From the NCBI RefSeq assembly GCF_033807575.1, contig NC_084705.1, positions 19,028,019 through 19,092,018 on the forward strand: a DNA stretch of 64,000 bases, read 5' to 3'. The translations under genes were made by a program, and so were the position numbers. The notes below the pieces were generated by a model. It ran no database searches. It saw only the letters and a program-made list of their open reading frames with translations, and was not told where the DNA came from. Shown here piece after piece: positions 55,622-64,000 of the stretch. Positions within the stretch are counted from its first letter, which is position 1. Each line of letters starts with the position of its first letter. The stretch is from Cydia pomonella. Taxonomy: Eukaryota; Arthropoda; Insecta; Lepidoptera; Tortricidae.

Positions 55622-55750
55622 CCACTAGTGTTAATTTATTCGATGGCGTAACGTGACTTGCTTTGCGTTTTGTTAAGTCTCATTTTGTATAGGATTTTGA
55701 GTTTCCCAAACGTTCCGCTTGGCGCGCTGTTTCTAAATTTACACTAGGGG
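55622..55750. mobile_element. MITE related to 3042-3226, shortened
   Basis: Starts CCACTAGTGTTAATTTATTCG and ends AAATTTACACTAGGGG; inside are 'cattttgtataggatttt' and 'ttccgcttggcgcgctgt', matching the other copy. TA is present on the left only, so the right border has mutated. Confidence 0.7.
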
Positions 55751-55868
55751 CTCTGATATGATTCAAGTATTGGTTCGATGTTAGGTTTGTGCACGTTCGA
55801 ATAGCCTTTTTAGGTTTCCGTAGCCAAAATGGCCCAAACGGAAATCTTATAGACGTCACAGTTATTAA

Positions 55869-56145
55869 TAATAAATAAATAAATAAATATTATAGGGCAT
55901 TATACGTAACACAAATTGACTAAGTCTCACCTCACAGTAAGCTCATGAAGGCTTGTGTTCTGGGTACTTCGACAACGATATATATAATTTATAAATACTT
56001 AAATACATAGAAAATACCCATGACTCAGGAACAAATTCATATCTGTGTTCATCACACAAATAAATGCCCTTACCAGGATTTGAACCGATTGTCCCGGCTT
56101 CATAGGCAGGGTCACTACCCACTAAGCCATACCGGTCGTCAAACT
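55869..56145 (-). mobile_element. tRNA-headed SINE (family 2), full length
   Basis: On the minus strand the head reads A-box-like 'tatggcttagtgggtagtga' and B-box-like 'tcggttcaaatcctggtaag'. The body has 'tgtgatgaacacagatatga', 'atgggtattttctatgtatt' and 'cataaattatatatatcg'-type sequence, and the tail is (ATTT)n at 55869-55888. The same family is at 60400 in plus orientation. Not a working tRNA. Confidence 0.8.
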
Positions 56146-56149
56146 AAAA

Positions 56150-57540
56150 ACGAATAAACAACAAACACTTATAACTATTACAAAACTTTGCCTAACTGCA
56201 AAACAGTTTGTTGGCGAATGAAATACACCCAATTTATATTTTACTCGGAAACCATAAAACATATTAAAGTACTGAAAATTTAGTAGGCGCCGCTGAAGGT
56301 CAACAAACTGTTTTTTAACTAAACAATTGACTGAATTTATTATTTTATACTCGTCACAACCTTAAATCTCTTTTATCTATTCTGTATTCATGACTTTTTA
56401 TACTACACAGCGCCAGACAGTAACTATAATAACTTATTTTTATATGGGTTAAACTGGCAGGCTATTTAGTTTGACGTACATTTTTAGTAGTAATAGTAAA
56501 ACACTTTATTGTAAGAGAAACATAAAAGTACCTACACGTAGAGAATTTTAAATATTACAATCATACACTCAGATTAAAATATTTTTTTAACTTGATTTTT
56601 TTTAAGTTGTGCAACCTTACGGAACCCATTTATAAATTCATAGATAAATAATTTTTTAGATTTTATTCAGCTATATGCCGCATCCATGTGTTGATACTCC
56701 AACCACATCGTCTTAATTAAAATCTATACATGAGAACATGAGTCATGATTCATGACTCATGAATTTAGATCGAAATAAATAACTACAACTCAAAAAAAAA
56801 ATTAGTCCCATAAGGGTCCAGACCGGTTTCGTATTTTCACACCAGTGTGTACAGCATTTATTGTGTAATATAATTTTGTCCTAGTGGATGACTGCTTCTC
56901 CATACAAACGTAGTTCCCATGCATTTTATTCTCCGGATATTGACATTATGGTAAATTCACGCCCTTTCGTTTGACTTTTTGATTTGTGTAAGAGTTACGA
57001 GCGAAAAGCAAATTTTTAAATTTTCTAACTTATTTAATTTATAAAAAAAACGAAAATCGAAGAAACGATAATCGGAAATATCGAAGTGTTTCTGTGGCAG
57101 CAGTTTGTGGCGAAACACGCAATTTATCAAAGACATTGGCAGTGACGAGACACTGCAACACTTCGCTAGCAACACTGCAGCAATAACGCTGCGGCAGTCT
57201 GCAACAAAAAATGGGTTAAAAATGTATTCACTGATCATTACTTTTCTGTTATACAATAGTTCTTGTAAGTAGTAACGAAACGGCTAAGCCACCCATATCT
57301 TAACTATGGTGTAGAGTTTATGAAGTCAGGGCGTGTAAAGTTGGAAGCTACATGATACTACTGATAACTTTTTGATAGTGCGAGACTTATGGTTTGGTCT
57401 TGGAAACATTTTTGATGGGATCATATAGTCAACAAACATCCGAAAATCGTACCTATTCGTTTGTATCCGGGGCTAACCACTCACTGCCGCGTTTCAAAAA
57501 CCCTATTTGTTTTCGATGCAGGGCGCAGGGCCTTAATTGG
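56150..57540. other. Spacer, no gene seen
   Basis: Includes the palindrome at 56738-56762 and the 'ccatacaaacgtagttccca' motif at 56900. Frames at 56957-57256 lack motifs. Confidence 0.4.
56738..56762. promoter_or_regulatory. Palindrome containing two AP-1-type TGAGTCAT sites
   Basis: CATGAGTCATGA-T-TCATGACTCATG is a near-perfect palindrome holding TGAGTCAT in both orientations. That 8-mer is a consensus bZIP (Jun/Fos or CNC) site. No gene is adjacent, so a regulatory role is only possible. Confidence 0.3.
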
Positions 57541-57544
57541 AATG

Positions 57545-57690
57545 TGACCTTTAGGGAGGCTATAACCGCGAAAATCGAAGTTTGCAAATTGCGGGCATCT
57601 TTCTCTTACACTCTAATTACGCTTTCATTGAAGTAAAAGAGAAAGATCTCAGCAATTTGCGAATTTCGGTTTCCGTGGTAGGCCCTCAGT
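57545..57690. mobile_element. Foldback MITE family E, copy 2
   Basis: 'taaccgcgaaaatcgaagtt' and 'gcaaattgcgggcatctttc' pair with 'gagaaagatctcagcaattt' and 'gaatttcggtttccgtggta'. The same plan as 7690-7812. Confidence 0.6.
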
Positions 57691-58175
57691 AGCCGCGATC
57701 CGAACTTAACCTGCAGGCGTGTAAACAAGAAATAAGTGATGTTAGCTTTGCTTAGTTTGGGACTGGGTCGATTTGTCCCTAAATATTCATGATGAGCCAA
57801 AAACACTGTTTTCGAGTTTAACAACTGATTAGCTAACCCCTGACACAAAACAGAGGAGGGAGGAAGGATTTTTAAGATGAACGTGTACTGTAGGTAATTG
57901 TCTATTTACCAAGTGATAGTATTTGAATGAAGTAAGAATACCCAAATTTAAGGCTATCGCAAATCTTTTTTGCTAAATAGCACGCCCAGTTTGCAGTTTT
58001 GTACTACTGGGTATCAAGGTATGATTAGGTGTAAGGTATCTTCTAGATCATGGTTATTTCTCATGTTAACGACGTGTACTTAAAGGTATTTATATATATG
58101 ATGATAGAAATTAAGGTGGCTATTTTGCAGCTGCGTAGTTGTTTTGGCTTTTCTACCATAATTTTCTACTTTCAG

Positions 58176-58487
58176 GTAGCAAAGGCAAAGCTCGTAATAA
58201 ACATGCAAAATAGGAAGTTTTACATTTTTCAAGTACCAGCCGAATCACATCTGAACATTTTAATGATTCTGGTTAATGATTTGGCCAGTCTCCCGATGGT
58301 ATTGCGGCAAAAATCATACGAGTCCAGGATCAGACGTTACGTTAACAAGTTCCCGCCGACAAACGAAAAGGAAAAATCATTAGAGTTGGATCATAGACCA
58401 AACAATGATTCAAACAAAATGTCGTACCTAAGTTCTGTAAAGAAATGGAAACTTACTCTTAAGAAGCATTTTCCACAATTTTGCTGA
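58176..58487 (+). CDS. Candidate terminal exon, unknown gene
   Basis: A good splice acceptor ('ttttctactttcag', ending 58175) is followed by about 103 codons ending TGA at 58485-58487. The peptide has Lys-Leu-Val-Ile-Asn-Met-Gln-Asn-Arg-Lys-Phe-Tyr-Ile-Phe-Gln-Val-Pro-Ala-Glu and a basic stretch Lys-Lys-Trp-Lys-Leu-Thr-Leu-Lys-Lys-His. Composition is more balanced than in most local frames. The frame also reads upstream through the acceptor to 58050, which weakens the case. Not recognised; no other exon identified. Could be a chance frame. Confidence 0.3.
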   Translation, partial: VAKAKLVINMQNRKFYIFQVPAESHLNILMILVNDLASLPMVLRQKSYESRIRRYVNKFPPTNEKEKSLELDHRPNNDSNKMSYLSSVKKWKLTLKKHFPQFC

Positions 58488-58683
58488 CTACTAAGTATGT
58501 AAGGCCACTTTCGGAGGTTTTTAATTTGTTGGGATCTTATGGGTGGCGCCTCGATCGATCGAATACAATATTTGATGCAAGTTTGCAATGTGGGCCATTA
58601 TGCATGAGTTTCTTGTGATTTTTACGAGTTTCTATAAGAGTGAAAAATCAGGGACACGCTTAAATCACAATAAATACAAATAA

Positions 58684-58740
58684 AACCGGCCATTGCGCGT
58701 CGGACCACGAATAATGGAGGGTTCTACACCTTCATACAAT
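58684..58740 (+). repeat. 'ggttccgta' superfamily 5' fragment
   Basis: 'aaaaccggccattgcgcgtc' and 'ggagggttctacacc' match the start of the superfamily ('gcggccaagtgcgagtc', 'gaagggttccgtacc'). Truncated after about 60 bp. Confidence 0.5.
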
Positions 58741-58869
58741 ACAAAAGGGCGTATATCTTCGCAGTATTTACGTCGCTTAAGTCGTTATAATAAGATGATA
58801 AGCTTTTTTGGAAATAGTCTTTATTAGCTGAGCTGATCATATTATTATACAGAATAATTCAGAATTCGA

Positions 58870-59052
58870 ACGTGCGCCTGACATCAAACCGATATTTTAA
58901 TCATATTGGAATCATATCAGTTAGCTTTCATTCGCGCGTTTATCAGACTTGTCCGCACATGTATTAGTGCGAGCGAGACGCCCGCGCTAATGACAGCTAA
59001 TTGACATGATTCCATATTATTCAAATATCGTTTTTATGTCAGGTGCTCGTAA
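58870..59052. mobile_element. Foldback MITE with CGTGCGCCTGACATCAAA ends
   Basis: Left 'gtgcgcctgacatcaaaccg' pairs with right 'atcgtttttatgtcaggtgc'. Inside, 'ttggaatcatatcagttagc' pairs with 'cagctaattgacatgattcc'. The centre has 'agacttgtccgcacatgtat'. The shorter relative at 55500-55616 contains only the inner stem. Confidence 0.75.
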
Positions 59053-59564
59053 AAACTGTTAGCTGTCATTAGACGGAGTGTAGAAATCAGTTAAAAACTA
59101 TTTGTTTCGTGTATGTTATCTATTCCAGTTTACAAAAAACTGAGTTTTAATAGGTACCTCTACCAAATCTAACCAAATAATCGTATCAAGCGAGACGACA
59201 AAATGTGAATATTGCAGTCCAAGTTGTACAAAAGCCCTACCTTTCTCGGTATCAAAATATACCTCAGTCTTTGCTGCATAGAAGACATTTCCGCAGTAAT
59301 TACTGCTGCGGAGAAAGGAAACTAGAGAGACCCATTAAGGTTTTAGTTGTTTACTAAGTATTCTTTTCAGTTTTTTTAATAATATAAGAGAAAAGTGCAA
59401 GGGAAATACAATACTAGTGTTCATTTAACAACGTTATAAACATTCTTCTTAATTGCTTTACGTAGAATACGTAATATTTAATCTTTAATTTTTTACAAGT
59501 TTTGAGTGTATATTCCCTCCGTAGGTAAATACTAGGTAAAATATAGGTTATGTTAATGTAATAA

Positions 59565-59815
59565 TAATTCAGCCTATATACGTCCCACTGCTGGGCACAG
59601 GCCTCCTCTCATGCGTGAGAGGGCTCGGGCTATAGCCCCCAGCTAGCCCAATGCGGATTGGGGACTTCACATACACCTTTGAATTTCTTCGCAGATGTAT
59701 GCAGGTTTCCTGACGATGTTTTCCTTCACCGAAAAACTGGTGATAAATATCAAATGACATTTCGTACATAAGTTCCGAAAAACTCATTGGTACGAGCTAG
59801 GATTTGAACACGCGA
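59565..59815 (-). mobile_element. SINE family 1, 5'-truncated
   Basis: Nearly identical to 29485-29770: (TAA)n tail at 59561-59569, 'cctatatacgtcccactgct', 'gcccaatgcggattggggac', 'acgatgttttccttcaccga' and 'attggtacgagctaggattt'. It stops in the B box ('cacgcgacctctcctta'), so the A box is lost. Confidence 0.8.
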
Positions 59816-59819
59816 CCTC

Positions 59820-60399
59820 TCCTTATGTTTAATATAAGTAGGTTAACTTGATTATTTTTTAAGTTCACATGTTTCTCGTTACAACTTTACAAGTATTTTA
59901 TAAATACTTCCGAGTACATATAAATTTTGGTCATGTAAACATTTTCTTCGTAATTAGGCCATAGTTAAGTAAATTTTGCCATATAAATACCGATTATAAG
60001 ACGTTAAAAATATAAACGAGGTAATTTGGAAACGACGGATTAAAAGACGGATGGTGAAGCTGCGACGCATAAAGGACTAAATATGTAGGTCTTTGCCTCC
60101 ACCAGAGTAGGGGTTCGTGCATGAGAATAAACCTAAGATTGCATAACTATACCTCTCATTATATAATATTATTTCTTTTACGAAAAGATTTTGTTTATTT
60201 TTACTTAAGTATTTATACGAAGACAGTTCGATTTTCTTACTTTTTAAGTGGAATAATATGTCCCCGAATGCTCTCGAGTAAACGCAAAAACGACAATCAT
60301 TATTAAAATCAGAGGAGAAACTGTCAATGTCTTTGTAAAGAATCTGATTGTATTTTTTCATATAATTTTAGAGATAAACTGTAGAAAATTTCTCATCCT
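59820..60399. other. Spacer, no gene seen
   Basis: Opposed frames at 60077-60361 (-) and 60121-60306 (+) lie in AT-rich DNA without motifs. Confidence 0.4.
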
Positions 60400-60620
60400 G
60401 TCTGGCCTAGTAGGTAGTGAACCTTCCTATGGGGCCGATGGTCCCGGGTTCAAGTCCCGGTAGGGGCATCTATTCGTGTGATGAGCGCGGATATTTATTC
60501 CTGAGTGGGTGTCTTCTATATATTTATGTATTTATAAATATTATACATTATATATATCGTTGTCTAAGTGCCCACAACACAAGCCTAATGGAGCTTACTG
60601 TAGGTCATATTCAAAGTTTA
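60400..60620 (+). mobile_element. tRNA-headed SINE (family 2), partial
   Basis: Head with 'ggcctagtaggtagtgaacc' (A box) and 'gatggtcccgggttcaagtc' (B box), then 'tcgtgtgatgagcgcggata', 'gagtgggtgtcttctata' and 'taatggagcttactgtaggt'. Matches the reverse complement of 55869-56145. The end after about 60610 is diverged. Confidence 0.75.
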
Positions 60621-60704
60621 ATAATTTTCTCTTATATAAAAAATGTGCATAATAATTTTTATTTATTAAATAAATGTTATCTCAAAAAAACAGCAAATAA
60701 GTAG

Positions 60705-61190
60705 GAGCTGATCAATGAGGTAAAACGTACAAAGCATGCAGTAACACTAGGCATTTTCAGTTCTGCCAGCAAAGTAATCACATTAAGTTCAGTTGAAAGC
60801 AAACCTATTCGAGCATTGTCTTATTTTAGCAAGAAGGACGTCCCAGATGCGAGTTACTAGAATGTCATTGACATTGGCCTTATTGTCTAACTTAAGTTCA
60901 GATAACTATTAGATTATTCATGGGCAAATGAAGTTGGGAAAGAAAAGTTTCTATTAATATTTTTAAAGATTTTAATCTCAAGAAGTCCTGCGTACGTTAT
61001 GTATATTCAACATTCAATGTTTAATTTTGATATATAATATTTAACAATAGAGGGTACTAAATTAAAAAAAAACAATTGCTTCTGGGCCTCAGGAGGTTAG
61101 GTTGGTATCAGAAAATAATAAGGAAATTTAAAAGATAAAAGTATGCAAATTATAAAAAATGCTATAATCAAAGGCAGATTCAAAATGTCA
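60705..61190. other. Spacer, no gene seen
   Basis: AT-rich, no repeat recognised. Confidence 0.35.
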
Positions 61191-61308
61191 GGCCATGCTC
61201 GGTGTAGGGTTCCGTAGTTACCATTTTGTCAGAATAGGCTAAACGGGGGCTATACCTATTAGTTAAGTATAGAGATAGGGTAGGGGTTAGTAAATACTGA
61301 GTATTGAG

Positions 61309-61590
61309 CATCCGACTTTTATGTTCATCAGGTACATAGATATTATGGAACAGTAATCCTCTGCCAGCCTACAGCGGCACATACCTTTATTATCACGTCC
61401 TTTTTAGGGTTCCGTTGTCAACCAGGAACCCTTATAGTTTCGCCATGTCTGTCTGTCTGTGTCCATCCGCGGCTTTATTCCGTAATCATTAGTGCTAGAA
61501 AGCTGCAAATAGGCATGGACACAAAAATCATGCATGGCGGTCAAATAAAAACACAAAAAAATTGTAGGGTATCTCCTATACAAAATGATT
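61309..61590 (-). repeat. Inverted duplicate of 63500-63783
   Basis: 'atccgacttttatgttcatc', 'cagcctacagcggcacatac', 'atcacgtcctttttagggtt' and 'agtttcgccatgtctgtctg' are the reverse complement of 63783 down to about 63500. The match extends about 100 bp beyond the repeat's own end into what should be unique flank, so this is a local inverted duplication rather than an independent insertion. Confidence 0.7.
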
Positions 61591-62664
61591 TGTTTTTACG
61601 TTGTAAATACTCAGTATTTACTCAAAGCCCCCGATAAATATTCGTATTTACTCATGTAGGTGAGTAAAAACGGTACCTAACTAATAAAATATTTAAAAAG
61701 TGAGATTTAAAAACTAAATTGTTTTTTATTGAAGAGTGTTAATATATTATATATTAACAATATTTACATGTTAAAAAACATATAGGACACTTCATTTTTG
61801 AAAAAAAAGGGTTATCATCAATGAGAGGCAATTTGTGATAGTCAATTTTGTTTTTAATAAGAAGGTATTTACTTAAAAAATATACTTAAGAGAACTTAAG
61901 AACACAGACAACTGCATGTCGCCTTAAAGTGCGTTATGTTCTCTTATTAAGGATTTTTTAAAGAAAACTCAAAAATGCTAACGAAGAACACGTTGTGCGC
62001 GTAATAAACGTTGTTTTGCTTAACAACAAATCATACGTTGTAGTTTTTATTTAGATTTAAGTTTTACTTAAGTGCTGTGTAAGTAAGTACGCACTCGCTA
62101 TACTTACTTATAATTTATATCTGTATTAGCTAAATTTATCTGAAGTGAAATGTACGAGTATAATTTTTTTGAGAAAATAAAGTTCTATAAACCTAAAATG
62201 GCTCAACCGATCATTTTCAAAGTATTTTTTTTTGTAATCTTTCTCGCGATATATTTTCATATTTTTCTTGAACTTTAGTTTGATAGTTAAGGAGGGATAA
62301 ACATTATTTCGGCCTTTAGGAGCGGGTTTTTTTCCAAAAGTATTAAATTTATCCAAAAAAGTTATTTTTAAAGACCCATTTAATGTTGTTGTAACACGTT
62401 GGTGATTTCTATTTTTTTTGTGAGAATAATTACTTAAATTTACGGAGTCGGCCCCTTAAATAGTACATTACTATAGATTCGCTACGCTCAGCCGTCTATA
62501 TCTACTTGGCCTGCAACCCCGTTTCTCGCCGAGATTTGTATAGTGCTTTTCTCAAACTTGCAATTAAAAAAAAATGTAGTCAATTTGTTTTGTGGCGAAC
62601 TACTCGCGTGCGCGTACGTGCCTTACGCGCGTAAGTCCGCGCGCTTGCGCGATGCGCCACCGCC

Positions 62665-62677
62665 GTTGCTTAGCAAC
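62665..62677. promoter_or_regulatory. X-box-like palindrome in a CpG-rich patch
   Basis: GTTGCTTAGCAAC is a perfect 13-bp palindrome fitting the RFX consensus (RYYNYY-N-RRNRAC), just right of a CpG-rich run at 62590-62665 that stands out in AT-rich DNA. No gene start is visible beside it. Confidence 0.25.
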
Positions 62678-63784
62678 GAATATGCACAACAAATGACCGC
62701 ACCAAGCTAACTGAAAAAAAATATTTGTTGATGGTTGAATGCAAGACGTCGTGTCACAATTTGACGTTAAAAAATAAAAGAAGGTTGCTTTACAGTCCTA
62801 GGTGTGTAAGGCAGTATGAAATTCCTTTACATACTCGTATCATCTTCACTCATCGCACATGATATGTAGTATTTCCGGACCTAATTTAACGTAAGTCGTG
62901 TCATCATTTCATAGCAAGTTTGAGAAAAGAATATTTCTTACAATTTTGAGTACTGAATTCAGTAGCGGCTTACAAAATGCACCTATATTACAAAAAGCTC
63001 CTTTCAGCACTCTAAACAGAACCACCAATTTAGGTATAAACTTTAAACGAGTAAATACTGCTAAATTGAGTAAATACTGAGAGTTTACTCGGTATTTCTC
63101 GTTTGATTTACTCACTAGCCATCACTAGTTAAGTATCATACACATTACCCACAAGCATAAGGAGTCGCTGCGCATTGTACGTCTTTTTACTAAGAAGAGA
63201 AAACTTCTTGCAATAACTCAACAACGGCTGGGCTGGACTGATCGTGTTCGGTATAGTTTTCATTGAAGTTTATTAAGCTTTTGTTCAACGATTTTGTTTC
63301 ATTTTTTGTACCCATGGATCAAAAGTTAGAGGGGTGGAGGAGGGTTGGGGAATTTTTTTTTATTCATTTATTTCTATTGGAGCGCTTCTTTGCGAAATTT
63401 TTCAGTTTCTCAACAAATAGTTGTTAGAAACCCGTATTCGTTTTGAAAGACCTAACCCAACTATACCCCAAACTTTAGGCTAAAGCAAAAACAAATAATT
63501 TTGTATAGGAGATATCCTACAATTTTTTTGTTTTTATTTGACCGTTCTATCGCCTTGCATGATTTTTGTGTCAGTGCCGATTTGCAGCTTTCTAGCACTA
63601 AAGATCACGGAACAAAGCCGCGGACGGACACAGACAGACGGACATGGCGAAACTATAACAACGGTTGACAACGGAACTCTAAAAAGGACGTGATATTATA
63701 TATATGGTATGTGCCGCTGTAGGCTGGGAGAGGATTACTGTCCCATAATATCTATGTACCTGATAAACATAAAAGTCGGATGAA

Positions 63785-64000
63785 AGCTTTCTGAAACTTT
63801 CCTAAGCTCTGTCCGTAAAGCCGCCGTGTCAACAGTAAGGCCGATGAAAGTATGGCAGGGACGATAAGTCGTCCGACTTAGCGAATACTTGGCTTAACAG
63901 TTTAATTGGTCCAATATGACTTTATTGCATCTTTTAATAAAATTTCCAATTTATTGACAACAACAAACAACAAATTGAAAAGCACCAAAGCAGAGCAAGA
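63785..64000. other. Window edge, no feature seen
   Basis: No frame, repeat or motif recognised. Confidence 0.35.

Larger units (their letters stand above)
61271..63125. mobile_element. 1.85-kb insertion with GAGTAAATAC motif clusters
   Basis: TAGTTAAGTAT flanks the insert (61260-61270 and 63126-63136), an 11-bp duplication consistent with retroposition. Both ends are rich in GAGTAAATACT / AGTATTTACTC (61290, 61605 and 61645 on the left; 63050-63110 on the right). The inside holds an antisense fragment of the flanking repeat (61309-61590) and AT-rich sequence, with a CpG-rich patch at 62590-62665. The two frames at 62898-63115 are opposed and motif-free. Class not determined. Confidence 0.5.
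61195..63672 (+). repeat. 'ggttccgta' superfamily long form B, copy 2, split by an insertion
   Basis: The 5' part (61195-61270: 'ggtgtagggttccgtagtta', 'ttttgtcagaataggc') and the 3' part (63126-63672: 'tacgtctttttactaagaag' to 'cggaactctaaaa') are collinear with 2918-3705. They are separated by the insert 61271-63125. Confidence 0.7.

Overview
The window looks like nuclear DNA of a moth or butterfly (Lepidoptera). It is AT-rich and gene-poor, with one intact ZAD-C2H2 zinc-finger gene (an insect-type class), a DD37D (maT-like) mariner relic, tRNA-headed SINEs, and many short foldback elements of kinds I know from lepidopteran genomes. No bacterial-style operon, CRISPR array, rRNA or convincing functional tRNA is visible. 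Family names come from motif recognition and memory; no search was run.

Layout. 0-12 kb: a CA/ACGC microsatellite, MITEs, a broken 33-bp (11-residue) repeat region, LINE relics, a possible last exon at 5851-5992 (-), and a TA-flanked mariner (8159-9678) holding a SINE fragment with its own 19-bp target duplication. 12.1-22.2 kb: two nearly identical hAT-like elements in opposite orientation (12140-17522 and 19295-22151), each with its own perfect 8-bp target duplication. Both carry the same 5'-truncated Jockey-type LINE, itself flanked by a 12-bp duplication. In the left copy that LINE is split by a 2.5-kb Transib-like element (13550-16071) with CACAGTG ends, a 5-bp duplication, TIRs over 100 bp and a broken RAG1/Transib-type transposase C-terminus. 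This gives a readable order: LINE into hAT, hAT copied, Transib into one copy.

22-37 kb: LINE 3' tails, a ~109-bp tandem array ending in an inverted unit, several copies of an unclassified 'ggttccgta' repeat whose internal ~280-bp block is present three, two or one times, a SINE, and a decayed retroelement domain with an RPDG...WD pattern. 37.4-38.7 kb: the one confident gene, a single-exon ZAD plus six-finger protein on the minus strand, with a perfect 20-bp-arm hairpin upstream. 39-64 kb: two opposed relics of one LINE family, MITEs, two opposed copies of an ACCGACTTC-ended element with internal repeats and nested insertions, SINEs of a second family, two possible terminal exons (41892-42094 and 58176-58487, both +), and a complex nested and inverted region at 61.2-63.8 kb.

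The zinc-finger protein is the only product for which a working role can be proposed (sequence-specific DNA binding in the nucleus). Nearly everything else records successive transposon insertions, whose relative ages can be read from nesting and target-site duplications.
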